This document shows positions 1 through 8,467 of a stretch of 64,000 bases of DNA, piece by piece (position 1 is the first letter of the stretch; each line of letters starts with the position of its first letter). A program made the translations under genes and the position numbers. Source of the DNA: Anderseniella sp051010195 (GTDB taxonomy: Bacteria > Pseudomonadota > Alphaproteobacteria > Rhizobiales > Aestuariivirgaceae); contig JBPCVV010000338.1 in the NCBI GenBank assembly GCA_051010195.1, positions 11,669-75,668 on the forward strand, written 5' to 3'. The notes beneath the pieces were generated by a model. That model was not told the DNA's origin and did no database searches. It was given only the letters and a program-made list of their open reading frames with translations.

Positions 1-244
1 ACGGCTTGAGGGTATTCAGGATGTGATCACGGAAGGCATCAACGGCCATTGCGTCGATGCCCTTGATGCCAATGGCTTCGCCGACATCATCAATCTTTAT
101 GCAGAGACACCCGGTTCGCTGGACAAAATGTCGGAAACGGCCCGGTCGCACACAATCGGAAAATTTTCATGGCCTGCCGTGTGCGAACAAATCGTCACCA
201 CATTGCAGACGGTCATCCGGCGGAAGCAGCCTATCACGGACTGA
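1..244 (+). CDS. Glycosyltransferase family 4, C-terminal end (partial)
   Basis: The open frame runs in from the left edge and ends at a TGA at 242-244. About 80 residues are visible. They begin RLEGIQDVITEGINGH and continue with a short helical tail ending in KQPITD. The EG-[IV]-x-DVI-x-EG-x-NG pattern is typical of the nucleotide-sugar binding C-terminal lobe of GT-B fold, GT4 (WaaG/PimA-like) glycosyltransferases. The donor, acceptor and true start lie outside the window. It faces the GT2 gene on the other strand with only 13 bp between stops. Membership in the neighbouring carotenoid cluster is possible but cannot be shown. Confidence 0.6.
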   Translation, partial: RLEGIQDVITEGINGHCVDALDANGFADIINLYAETPGSLDKMSETARSHTIGKFSWPAVCEQIVTTLQTVIRRKQPITD

Positions 245-257
245 CAGGCTGATTGGA

Positions 258-1385
258 TCAGCCGATCTCGCGGCCGCGCCAGCTCACCTTCTTGCCGGAG
301 CGCCACCGGAAGAATGCCACCCACTGCAGCCCGACCAGCACCGCGACACCGAACGGGTGGATGAGGGCGCCAAACCAGGATTGCCGGAAGATGGCCGTCA
401 TCAGGAACCGCATAACCCACGGCAGGGCCGCGGCGATGATCGCCAGTTGCATCGTGTCTCCCGTTGCGCCGGCCATCCAGGCAAAAATGGCGATGATCGG
501 CGGCAGCACGTGACCGCCGATCAGCAAGGTGGTCCACACGGGCAGACCGACAGGCGTGGCCATGCCTTCATGGGCGTTTTTCATCAGCCCTGAGAAAACT
601 TCCGGGCCGGTTTCGTACATGCGCGTTGCGGAAATGTCGGTGATGTCCACCAGGTCGGTGCGATGGCCGCCGCCACGAAAATGCCGGGGCAGCATGACGC
701 CGTCATGAATGCAGTCACGAATACGTTCATGACCGCCGACATCACGATAGGCATCCATCTGCACCGCGATAAGCTGTCCGCAGGCGGTTGCGAACATGAC
801 GGAATTTGTGAACTTCACGCCGGGAAACGGCAGATAGCCGAGCAATACGGTATGGATAAGCGGTATCAGTGTCTGTTCCCAGAAGCTGCCGGTGATCTGG
901 CGCGGAAACCCGGACAGAAGCTTGAGCTGTGGCCGGCGCACAAATTCCGACGCGATCCGCGACAGCGCATCTGGCTCAAGCGTCACATCGGCATCCAGGA
1001 ACACCGCATATGAATTGTTGGCTTTGGTCGACAGGAAATGACAGGCGTTGTTCTTGCCCAGCCAACCCTCCGGCAAGGCACGGGTCGTAACCAGCTTCAG
1101 CCGCGCATCGGATCTGGCCATGTCGGTGACGATCTCGGCCGTGCGGTCGGAGGAACTGTCATCAGCAACGATGACCTCGAAGTCCACACCCGTGCAAGCC
1201 AGAACCGATTGCAAAACCGGGGTTATGCGGGCTTCTTCATTGCGCGCAGGGATCAGGATCGACAGCTTCGGCAAACCCTCCTCGTCCTGCTTCTTGATCG
1301 GGCGGTACAGCAACAGGTTGATGCTGCCCAGCACCGCCGGGATCAGGGCCAGCACAAAAACGACCTGCACAATGAGTTCCAGCAT
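258..1385 (-). CDS. GT2 glycosyltransferase, CrtQ/CruC-like
   Basis: A 375-residue family 2 glycosyltransferase. It has an N-terminal hydrophobic segment (residues about 3-25), then the GT-A core: LSILIPARNEE at about 41-51, VIVADDSSSDRT near 72-83, and the DxD-type metal site FLDADV near 129. At least two further membrane segments lie in the C-terminal third (about 290-350). The layout resembles membrane glycosyltransferases that act on lipids, including carotenoid glucosyltransferases of the CrtQ and CruC type. HpnB-type hopanoid-associated transferases are the main alternative. It starts 6 bp after the acyltransferase gene, so the two are almost certainly co-transcribed. A GAGG lies 4 nt before the ATG. 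The sugar donor and acceptor are inferred from neighbours only. Confidence 0.75.
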   Translation of the reverse strand: MLELIVQVVFVLALIPAVLGSINLLLYRPIKKQDEEGLPKLSILIPARNEEARITPVLQSVLACTGVDFEVIVADDSSSDRTAEIVTDMARSDARLKLVTTRALPEGWLGKNNACHFLSTKANNSYAVFLDADVTLEPDALSRIASEFVRRPQLKLLSGFPRQITGSFWEQTLIPLIHTVLLGYLPFPGVKFTNSVMFATACGQLIAVQMDAYRDVGGHERIRDCIHDGVMLPRHFRGGGHRTDLVDITDISATRMYETGPEVFSGLMKNAHEGMATPVGLPVWTTLLIGGHVLPPIIAIFAWMAGATGDTMQLAIIAAALPWVMRFLMTAIFRQSWFGALIHPFGVAVLVGLQWVAFFRWRSGKKVSWRGREIG

Positions 1386-1391
1386 GAAGCC

Positions 1392-2198
1392 TCAATCTTT
1401 CCTGGTGTCGGTGTGGGCGGCAGAAAACTTCTCGCCGCGCAGCAATGCCTTCAGATAGCGCCAACGGTCATACACCGGGTTCACGCCGTGCTTGCCGTCA
1501 ATGTACGTAACAAACGGCTCCGGATCGCGTGCCATGACAGCGCGTGCCAAATCGTCCTGCGCAGTGCTGAGCTCGCTCTCGAGCCGGGTCTTCCAGGCAG
1601 CCGGTTCCAGGGTTTCCGCACTGGTGTCGATCTGGTTGCCGAAATTCACCAGGATTTCCGGGCGCGGCTCGTCCCAGAACACGAACTCCATGGCCAGTGG
1701 CTGTACTATGGCGCCGCAATCGGCTGCCAGCCGCGCCAGGCCGGGCTTGAACTCAATCGGACGCAAACGCACATCGCCAAACTCGCCCTGCGGCGTGATC
1801 AACAACACCTTGCCGGGCATCGCCAGCATGCCACGGGAAACCTGCAGGAAACGCGCTGCACCGCGCGCTGAATCCTTTTCGACACCAAAGATGCCGATCT
1901 TTTTCATGAAATTGTATTTCTTGAGCGCATCCGCATCCATCGGCCCGAAGGCCAGATGGTCGGGAAGGAAGCTTTCCGCCATCAAGATCAGAACCAGCGG
2001 GTCATACCAGCCTGGATGATTGGAGAAGTAAATCACCGACCGGTCAGCCGGCACGGTCTGCGGTACCTGGTTCAGAATGCGAAACCCATTGAACTTCTTG
2101 CCCAGCATGCGGCGGACATAGAGGTTGAACATGCGCGTGACCCGCGGCGAGTGCCGCCCGATCACCTCGTCCGCTGCCTTCTGGTTCCGGCTGTTCAT
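1392..2198 (-). CDS. PlsC-type lipid/carotenoid acyltransferase
   Basis: A 268-residue acyltransferase of the glycerol-3-phosphate/lysophosphatidate acyltransferase superfamily. The catalytic H-x4-D box is visible as NHPGWYD, with His61 and Asp66. A second block, LLITPQGEF, occupies the place of the usual FPEGTRS motif, with Gly and Glu kept but the Arg missing. There is no clear signal peptide and no strong membrane helix, so it is probably a peripheral membrane enzyme. Lying between a CrtI-family gene and a GT2 gene, it is well placed to esterify a carotenoid sugar, as CrtO does in staphyloxanthin synthesis and CruD in Chlorobi. A general phospholipid role cannot be excluded. Confidence 0.75.
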   Translation of the reverse strand: MNSRNQKAADEVIGRHSPRVTRMFNLYVRRMLGKKFNGFRILNQVPQTVPADRSVIYFSNHPGWYDPLVLILMAESFLPDHLAFGPMDADALKKYNFMKKIGIFGVEKDSARGAARFLQVSRGMLAMPGKVLLITPQGEFGDVRLRPIEFKPGLARLAADCGAIVQPLAMEFVFWDEPRPEILVNFGNQIDTSAETLEPAAWKTRLESELSTAQDDLARAVMARDPEPFVTYIDGKHGVNPVYDRWRYLKALLRGEKFSAAHTDTRKD

Positions 2199-2291
2199 AC
2201 CTGCTTTATAGGATCACGGTGTTGAAATGTCATCCGCCGACGGGCCAGTTGAGGCGGCTTTCGGCAAGGCGGATGGTCGCAGCAAACCGGC

Positions 2292-3782
2292 TCAAACAGC
2301 GATGTCCTGGGCCAGCAGGTCACTGGAGATGCGCGCGGACTCAAAAATCACCGGCAGGCCTGACCCGGGATGAGTGCCGCCGCCGACCAGATAAACCCGC
2401 TCAAGATCCTCATAGCGGTTGTGCGGTCTGAAACACAGCATCTGTGTCAGGTTGTGGCTGAGATTGAACGTAGCACCCTTGTAGATCTGCATGTCGGCTT
2501 CCCAGTCATCCGGCGTCACCACCTTTTCATAGCGGATGCGGTCCCGGATATCCGGGTAGCCGGCCAGTTCCAGACGGTCGAGCGTCTTCTCACGGAACCC
2601 GGCAGCTTCCTTCGACCAGTCAATATTGTCGGTGCGATGGGGTACCGGGACCAGCACGTAAATGGTCGAATGCCCCTCGGGCGCCAGCGTATCGTCGGTG
2701 ATGGAAGCGTTCTGCACATAGAATGACGGATCGTTGGGGATCACCTTCTTCACCTGGATCTCGTCAATGTTGCCTTCAAAGTCCTCTGCCAGAACAATGG
2801 TGTGATGCGGGACGTGCTCAATGGTGCCTTCAATGCCCAGATAGAGCATGAAAGTCGAACAGGAGAATTCCTGCTTTTCGATCTTGGCGTCGTTCCACTT
2901 CTTGCGCATGTCATTTGGCACAAGTTTCGGCATGACGTGCGCGAAATCCGCATTGACGACCAGGGCATCAAGTTCGATGGTCTCCTTGTTGGTGGTGACG
3001 GAAATCGCCTTCTTGCCATCAAAACCAATGCCGGTGACCTCTTCCTGCAGCCGCAAGTCCACACCCATCTCCACCGCAATCTCACCCATGCGCTGCATCA
3101 CGGCATTGCACCCGCCAACCGGGTGCCAGATGCCGTATTCATGCTCCAGGAAAGCCAGGATAGTAAACAGCGACGGGCACTTGAACGGCGACATGCCAAG
3201 GTACTTTGCCTGGAACGAAAACGCCCTGCGAACGCGAGGGTCCTTGAAATAGCGTTCCAGGTCCCGTTCCAGCGACATGTGCGGGTTCAGCCTAGTCAGA
3301 GCCTTGACAACATGGGGGCGCATGAAGTCCGTCATGCTCAGGAACGGGTTTTCGAGGATGCCGCGGAACACATCGAGTTTCTTGCGGTTGTCGCGCATGT
3401 AGCGGTCAAGATTGTCCGCATCGGACGGCGACAGTTTTGCAATTTCGGCTTTCATGGCCTCTTCGCCGGATACCACATCCAGGTGGCCGCCGGCCTCGTG
3501 CATCACCCGGTACATGGGGTCAACCCGCTTGATCGGCACTTCGCGCCACAGATCATAGCCGCAGTAGGTGAAAATCTCCGACAGTATGCGCGGGTAAAGG
3601 AAGAAGGTCGGGCCGATGTCAAATGTGTATCCGTCCTCCTTGATGGCCCCGGTACGCCCACCCACGCTGGCCTGACGTTCAATCAGGGTGACCTCAAAGC
3701 CCTTGCGCTTTAAGATCATGGCTGTCGCCAGGCCACCCGGGCCTGCGCCGACAATTACTATTCGAGGATTTGAAGCTGGCAT
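2292..3782 (-). CDS. CrtI-family carotenoid desaturase/oxidase
   Basis: A 496-residue FAD-dependent amine-oxidase-fold enzyme of the phytoene desaturase family. The N-terminal dinucleotide site is IVIVGAGPGGLATAM (about 8-22) followed by the Glu-containing LIERQASVGGRTG. The C-terminal family signature is GGGTHPGSGLP (about 466-476), followed by the final membrane-associating helix. Length is normal for CrtI, CrtN and CrtP (490-510 residues). These sub-families differ in substrate (phytoene, diapophytoene/squalene, diaponeurosporene) and cannot be separated safely by eye. It is the first gene of a minus-strand set with the acyltransferase (93 bp downstream) and the GT2. No phytoene synthase, squalene synthase or cyclase is in the window. 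Confidence 0.85.
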   Translation of the reverse strand: MPASNPRIVIVGAGPGGLATAMILKRKGFEVTLIERQASVGGRTGAIKEDGYTFDIGPTFFLYPRILSEIFTYCGYDLWREVPIKRVDPMYRVMHEAGGHLDVVSGEEAMKAEIAKLSPSDADNLDRYMRDNRKKLDVFRGILENPFLSMTDFMRPHVVKALTRLNPHMSLERDLERYFKDPRVRRAFSFQAKYLGMSPFKCPSLFTILAFLEHEYGIWHPVGGCNAVMQRMGEIAVEMGVDLRLQEEVTGIGFDGKKAISVTTNKETIELDALVVNADFAHVMPKLVPNDMRKKWNDAKIEKQEFSCSTFMLYLGIEGTIEHVPHHTIVLAEDFEGNIDEIQVKKVIPNDPSFYVQNASITDDTLAPEGHSTIYVLVPVPHRTDNIDWSKEAAGFREKTLDRLELAGYPDIRDRIRYEKVVTPDDWEADMQIYKGATFNLSHNLTQMLCFRPHNRYEDLERVYLVGGGTHPGSGLPVIFESARISSDLLAQDIAV

Positions 3783-4085
3783 AGGAGAACTCTGTACCTG
3801 TGCTGTTTAAGCAATGAATGAATCTCCGGATCACGCCCACCCCTGAACAATCCGGTTATAGAGAACGGCTGGAGCTTATTAACGCCATGCACGCGATAAT
3901 TGAACCCCCAATCATCTACGACGAATTGCCGCTTGCAGATTATCCCCTATCCATAGTCTTTTCAGGCCGGTTCGATCAGGTTCGGGTTTTCTTTTCGCGG
4001 CAAACCGTTTACCTGTCTATCGGAAATCTCGGCTGCCAGATACGCCGTCCAAACACCGTGATCCAGTAAGGGTACCGCCAGCGCA
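3783..4085. other. Divergent intergenic region, crtI-like / ABC exporter
   Basis: This 303-bp gap separates two divergently transcribed units and should hold both promoters, but I could not pick out a convincing -35/-10 pair on either strand. An 83-codon frame (3818-4069, plus) runs through it. It has no ribosome binding site and no recognisable family, and I treat it as chance. No PpsR/CrtJ-type TGT-N12-ACA site was seen. Confidence 0.4.
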
Positions 4086-5012
4086 ATGTCGGCCATTTCC
4101 GTCAGTCAGCTCTGCAAAACCTATGACGGCCGTCGGGCCGTGCATGAACTGTCGTTTGAGGTACAAAAAGGCGAGACGTTTGCCCTGCTGGGGCCCAATG
4201 GAGCCGGCAAGACAACGACCATAGAAATTCTCGAAGGCTACCGGCAGGCGGACAGTGGCAGCGTTTCCGTTCTGGGACTGGATCCCGAAAAGGAGAGCGC
4301 AGAGCTGAAACGCAGGACCGGCCTGGTGTTGCAGACAACCGCCCTGGAGCCTGAACTCACCATCAGAGAAACCATCACAGCCTTTGCCCGGCTCTATCGT
4401 GAGCCGCGCGACATCAGCGCGATCCTGGTTGATGTCAACCTGGCTCACCTGCAGGACAACCGGGTCGGCAATCTGTCCGGCGGCCAGAAACGGCGGCTGG
4501 AAATCGCCCTTGGAATTGTCGGCAATCCGGAATTGGTGTTCCTGGACGAACCGACCACCGGCCTGGACCCGGAAGCACGGCGCAAGATCTGGACACTGAT
4601 TAAGCGGCTCAACAGTAATGGCTGCACCATTGTATTGTCGTCCCACTACATGGATGAGGTCCAGGCGCTGGCCAGCCACATGGCAATCATGGTTGACGGA
4701 CAAATCGCAGCCGAAGGCCGGCCGGCGGAGCTGCAACGACAGCACTGCACGCATTCCACGATCCGGTTTGATGCCGACGGCAAGCTGCCTGCAGGTTTTC
4801 CGGCCAAACTGGTGCCCCTCACCGCGGTACATGACGGCCACGCCGAACTCGTGGTTGAAGATCCCGCACCGGCACTGGGCGTCCTGATGTCGTGGGCCGA
4901 GGCCGAGGGCCACGATCTCAGCTCGATCTCGGTGACCCGGCAAAACCTGGAAGACATTTACCTGCGGCTGGTGTCACAGCGCCAGGCCAAGCCGCGAGAT
5001 GATACACCATGA
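4086..5012 (+). CDS. ABC-2 type exporter, ATP-binding subunit
   Basis: A 308-residue ABC ATPase. Walker A is GPNGAGKTT (about 36-44), the signature motif is LSGGQKRRLE (near 133), Walker B with the catalytic Glu is VFLDEPTTGLD (near 152), and the switch His lies in SSHYMDE (near 187). The C-terminal ~90 residues form the extra domain usual in DrrA/NodI/CcmA-like exporter ATPases. It overlaps the permease gene by 4 bp (ATGA), so the two are translationally coupled and form one exporter. The substrate is unknown. Adjacency to carotenoid-type genes on the opposite strand is not evidence of a shared pathway. Confidence 0.93.
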   Translation: MSAISVSQLCKTYDGRRAVHELSFEVQKGETFALLGPNGAGKTTTIEILEGYRQADSGSVSVLGLDPEKESAELKRRTGLVLQTTALEPELTIRETITAFARLYREPRDISAILVDVNLAHLQDNRVGNLSGGQKRRLEIALGIVGNPELVFLDEPTTGLDPEARRKIWTLIKRLNSNGCTIVLSSHYMDEVQALASHMAIMVDGQIAAEGRPAELQRQHCTHSTIRFDADGKLPAGFPAKLVPLTAVHDGHAELVVEDPAPALGVLMSWAEAEGHDLSSISVTRQNLEDIYLRLVSQRQAKPRDDTP

Positions 5013-5803
5013 TGTTGGTCCAGGAAGCGATACACCAACTGCGCCTGTTTACCAGGCGCCCGGCTGCGGTGTTCTTCGTGGTTGCCATGCCTTTGGTGTT
5101 GCTAATCGTGCTGACGCAACTATTCGGCAATGAAAAAATACAAGGCCTGGGCCTGAATACGGCACAGTTCTACACCCCGGCCCTGGCGGTGTTCGGAGTG
5201 GTGATGGCTTGTTTCACCTACCTGGCGGTATCGACTGCGACCGCTCGCGACCTGGGTATTCTAAAGCGGGTCCGCGGCACGCCGATGCCGCCGGCGGTCT
5301 ATATCTGCGCCCGTATCATAGCGGTTTCGGTGATCGCCTTCATTTCGCTGCTGCTGGTCATAGCAACCGGTGCGCTGGTGTTCGGTGTGGAAATTATCTG
5401 GGAGCGGGTTCCGGCGGCAGCGGTGGTGGCGGCAGCTGGTGCCTTGTGCTTTGCATCGCTCGGCATGATGGTGACGGCACTGTTCCGGTCCAGCGAAACG
5501 GTGCAGGCAGCCAGCAGCGCCGCCATAATGCCACTGGCCTTTGTGTCGGACATATTCGTGCGCCCGAGTGCCGAAACATCCGAATGGGTACCGCTGATCG
5601 GCAACCTGTTCCCCTTGCGGCATTTCTCAATCGCGTTCCAGCGCGCCTTTGACTATGCCTATGAAGGCAACGGATTTGCCCTGCCGGATGCAGACGGCGT
5701 AGTCTACTCGATCCTGCCGCACATGGGTGTCATGGCACTGTGGGGTATCGGTGCGGCGTTTATCGCGGCGCGGTTTTTCCGGTGGGAAGCGCGCGCGATC
5801 TAG
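5009..5803 (+). CDS. ABC-2 type exporter, membrane permease
   Basis: A 264-residue integral membrane protein with about six hydrophobic segments. The first is near residues 20-40 (VFFVVAMPLVLLIVL) and the last at the C-terminus. The segment containing AAIMPLAFVSDIFV, preceded by ALFRSSETVQAASS, is the conserved block of ABC-2 permeases of the DrrB/NodJ type. The start codon sits inside the stop of the ATPase gene. Together they probably make a homodimeric or 2+2 exporter at the inner membrane. The downstream mmcB gene begins 13 bp later and may share the transcript, although its function is unrelated. Confidence 0.9.
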   Translation: MMLVQEAIHQLRLFTRRPAAVFFVVAMPLVLLIVLTQLFGNEKIQGLGLNTAQFYTPALAVFGVVMACFTYLAVSTATARDLGILKRVRGTPMPPAVYICARIIAVSVIAFISLLLVIATGALVFGVEIIWERVPAAAVVAAAGALCFASLGMMVTALFRSSETVQAASSAAIMPLAFVSDIFVRPSAETSEWVPLIGNLFPLRHFSIAFQRAFDYAYEGNGFALPDADGVVYSILPHMGVMALWGIGAAFIAARFFRWEARAI

Positions 5804-5816
5804 TATCTGAGAGGCG

Positions 5817-6308
5817 TTGTTGAGCGAAGCACGGGGCATATCGGATCCTGTCGTCAATCCCGATGGCCGCCAATCCGCCACGGCGGCCGCCATCCAGCGC
5901 GGCACGGGCCGGATGCTGCTCAATGCCGGTTTCGCCAGCATTTCCGAATTGTCCCTGGCCAACGGACGACGTGCCGACCTGATCGCCATCAACGCCAGGG
6001 GCGAAATCTGGATTATCGAAATCAAGTCATCGCCTGCAGACTATCTCTCGGACCATAAGTGGCATGACTACATGGCGTACTGCGACCGCTTCTACTTCGC
6101 CATTCCGACAGACATGGATCCGGGCCTGATTGATGAAACCGCCGGTCTGATGATTGCCGATGCGTGGGGAGCCGAGATCGTTCGCGACGCGTGCGAAGCC
6201 AAATTGTCCGGCGCCAGGCGCAAGGCGGTCACATTGTTGCTGGCTCGTTCAGCTTCCCTGCGCCTGCAGTCGACAATCGACCCCAATGCCGACGGAACAC
6301 TGCTTTAA
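5817..6308 (+). CDS. mmcB: MmcB family DNA repair protein (putative endonuclease)
   Basis: A 163-residue protein of the MmcB family, which is found mainly in Alphaproteobacteria. A restriction-endonuclease-like core is visible: Glu/Asp residues in RRADLIAINARGEIWIIEIK give the D-x(n)-E-x-K pattern of PD-(D/E)XK nucleases, followed by SSPADYLSDHKWHDY. The family is linked to mutagenesis and DNA damage responses in Caulobacter. The frame starts with TTG (5817) after AGAGGCG. No ATG is available early enough to keep the conserved N-terminus. It converges on regA with only 6 bp between stops, a pairing I recall from rhizobial genomes. Confidence 0.85.
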   Translation: MLSEARGISDPVVNPDGRQSATAAAIQRGTGRMLLNAGFASISELSLANGRRADLIAINARGEIWIIEIKSSPADYLSDHKWHDYMAYCDRFYFAIPTDMDPGLIDETAGLMIADAWGAEIVRDACEAKLSGARRKAVTLLLARSASLRLQSTIDPNADGTLL

Positions 6309-6314
6309 GAGCCG

Positions 6315-6860
6315 CTAGCGCGGCGCCCGCTTTGCGAGAATGCGCTGCAGGGTGCGGCGATGCATGTTCAGGCGCCGCGCGGTTTCAGACACATTGCGGT
6401 TGCACAATTCGTAAACCCGCTGGATATGTTCCCAGCGCACCCGGTCCGCCGACATGGGGTTTTCCGGCAAGGCCGCGCGCGCATCCGCCTGGGCCATCAG
6501 TGCGCCGTACACGGCATCGGCATCAGCGGGTTTTGACAGATAGTCGGCCGCCCCGATTTTCACCGCAGACACTGCAGTGGCAATATTGCCGTATCCCGTC
6601 AGCACCACTGCACGAGCCTCGGGACGAACCGTGTGCAGGGCTTCAACCACATCCAGGCCGTTACCGTCTTCAAGCCGTAAATCGACAACCGCATAAGCCG
6701 GCGGATCGCGCTTCACTTCAACCAGGGCTTCCGCGACAGATTGAGCCATGCGTACGTCAAAACCACGCGATTCCATTGCACGGCCAAGCCGCTGCAGGAA
6801 TGGACGATCATCATCCACCAGCAAAAGTGTCTTCGGTCCGTCGATCTCGTTTTCACTCAT
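6315..6860 (-). CDS. regA: Redox response regulator ActR/RegA/PrrA
   Basis: A 181-residue response regulator from the ATG at 6858-6860. A TTG at 6882-6884 with AAGGA four bases upstream would add 8 residues and is a real alternative. The receiver domain (about 10-125) has the acidic pair LVDDD and the phospho-acceptor Asp in VVDLRLEDGNGLD. The switch Thr is in VLTGYG and the Lys in YLSKPAD. The C-terminal Fis-type helix-turn-helix is NVSETARRLNMHRRTLQR. In other Alphaproteobacteria RegA, phosphorylated by RegB, controls photosynthesis, respiration, nitrogen and carbon metabolism in response to redox state. It lies just downstream of regB on the same strand. Confidence 0.95.
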   Translation of the reverse strand: MSENEIDGPKTLLLVDDDRPFLQRLGRAMESRGFDVRMAQSVAEALVEVKRDPPAYAVVDLRLEDGNGLDVVEALHTVRPEARAVVLTGYGNIATAVSAVKIGAADYLSKPADADAVYGALMAQADARAALPENPMSADRVRWEHIQRVYELCNRNVSETARRLNMHRRTLQRILAKRAPR

Positions 6861-6955
6861 CAATTCAAATCCCTGATGCTGCAAGCAGTCCTTACAACAA
6901 TTTTATGGCTGTTGCTGTGCGGTTCTTACAGCAATTTGGCCCAGCGTGGTAAAAA

Positions 6956-8350
6956 TCACAAGTCAGCCTGCCCGGGCTCCTGCATCTCCACAATCTCGCG
7001 CGGCCAGACAATGCGGACCACGGCGCCGGTTTCAGGCAGCGCCCGGTTGGCCAGGTTGACCTGGGCACCGGAGCGTTCCAGCAGTGTCTTGGCGATGAAA
7101 AAACCAAGTCCCATGCCGCCATGGCCTTCGCGCCTGATCCGCTCATCCTCGCCAAAGCGGCTGCGGGTCGTAACATATGGATCGCCGAGGCGATCCATGA
7201 CGGCTTGTGAAAACCCGGTCCCGTCATCGGAAATGGTCAGGCTGATCTGCTCAAGCGACCAGGAAATACGGACCGTCACCCTGGTCTTGGCAAAATCAAC
7301 AGCGTTCTCCATCAAATTGACCAGCGCATATTTTATCGCCGTGTTGCGCATCAGGACCGGTTCCGTCAGCGGGTTGCCGCTGCGGTCCGACTTTGGCTGC
7401 ACATCGAACAAAATGGCGACGTCAGGCGAGTTGAGCGGTTCTGCGATTTCCTCGGCAAGGGCGGTCATGCGCACCGTTTGCAGCATCGCGTCCGACTGGT
7501 TGTCACGCTGTGACAGCCGCGACAGGATTTTGCGGCAGCGTTCCGACTGTGACACCAGCAGGTCAAGATCCTCGCCATGGTGACCGTCCAGCTTGAGTTC
7601 GCGTTTCAGCTCCTTGGCAACCAGCACGATGGTCGCCAGTGGCGTGCCCAGCTCATGGGCGGCGGCGGCCGCCAACCCGTCCAGTGCCGACAACTGCTGC
7701 TCATGGGCAAGCGCAACTTCGGTCGCCGCCAGTGCATTGGCCATGTCGCGTGCCTCGCTGGCGACGCGGTTTACATAAAGCGTCGAGAAAATGATACCGC
7801 ACACCAGTGCCGCCCACAGGCCGGTCTTGTACAGGTTCGGCAGTGCGAACGGTTCGCCCGGATGCCAGGGCAGCGGCAGATGAAACACTGCCAGGAACGT
7901 GGTGACCGCAACAGCCAGTCCGGCCAGCAGAACCGTGCGCGGCAGCGGCAGCGTGGCCGCGGAGACGGTGACCGGCACAATGAACAGGAATGCAAACGGA
8001 TTGGACAGGCCGCCGGTCAGGTACAGCAGTGCGGCAAGCTGAAAAATATCATAGGCCAGCAACAGGGAGGAATAGCGCTCGTGCAGGCGCGCGGTCACGC
8101 TCCAGCTGAGTGACAGGGAAATGTTCACCCAGGCGGACAGGGCGATGAACACGGTGCACAGCCAGATCGGCAATGTAAAACCCATTCCCAGGTACACCCA
8201 CATCACCGCGAAAGTCTGCCCGGCAACCGCCAGCCAGCGCAGCCGGATCGACGTGCGCAGCCGCAGTCCCTCGTGGGTAAAGAAAGTGCCGACAGCCCGC
8301 GAGGGGGGGCCGATTGCGCCGGCCAGGACATTTGAGACCGTACTGGACAT
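6956..8350 (-). CDS. regB: Redox sensor histidine kinase ActS/RegB/PrrB
   Basis: A 464-residue membrane kinase with about six transmembrane helices (residues about 35-195). The diagnostic RegB quinone-site heptapeptide GGxxNPF is present as GGLSNPF at 113-119. The H-box AAAAHELGTPLATI carries His232. The redox-sensitive Cys known from RegB is kept in SERCRKIL (Cys272). The ATPase domain follows (N-box NLMENAVDF, G-boxes DDGTGF and GGMGLGF). The protein therefore keeps both known redox inputs, quinone and disulfide. It is transcribed toward regA (gap 95 bp) and away from senC, the arrangement typical of the reg cluster. Confidence 0.96.
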   Translation of the reverse strand: MSSTVSNVLAGAIGPPSRAVGTFFTHEGLRLRTSIRLRWLAVAGQTFAVMWVYLGMGFTLPIWLCTVFIALSAWVNISLSLSWSVTARLHERYSSLLLAYDIFQLAALLYLTGGLSNPFAFLFIVPVTVSAATLPLPRTVLLAGLAVAVTTFLAVFHLPLPWHPGEPFALPNLYKTGLWAALVCGIIFSTLYVNRVASEARDMANALAATEVALAHEQQLSALDGLAAAAAHELGTPLATIVLVAKELKRELKLDGHHGEDLDLLVSQSERCRKILSRLSQRDNQSDAMLQTVRMTALAEEIAEPLNSPDVAILFDVQPKSDRSGNPLTEPVLMRNTAIKYALVNLMENAVDFAKTRVTVRISWSLEQISLTISDDGTGFSQAVMDRLGDPYVTTRSRFGEDERIRREGHGGMGLGFFIAKTLLERSGAQVNLANRALPETGAVVRIVWPREIVEMQEPGQADL

Positions 8351-8467
8351 GGTTTTCTGCTTCTTTCCGTTCAGTTTTGACGCTCAGAGCGAGATGAGCT
8401 TGAACTGGCATGGTTCGCCCACAACATTGTGACCTGTTGCCGCTTTGCCATGCCGTCTTGCCCGAGT

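Noticed and set aside
2802..3713. 303-codon plus-strand frame opposite the crtI-like gene
   Set aside because: Antisense shadow of a clear CrtI-family gene, with no coherent protein pattern.
3818..4069. 83-codon plus-strand frame between the crtI-like gene and the ABC exporter
   Set aside because: No ribosome binding site and no recognisable family, and it lies in a divergent promoter region. Treated as a chance open frame.
4017..4943. 308-codon minus-strand frame opposite the ABC ATPase
   Set aside because: The ATPase on the plus strand has all ABC motifs, so this is its shadow.
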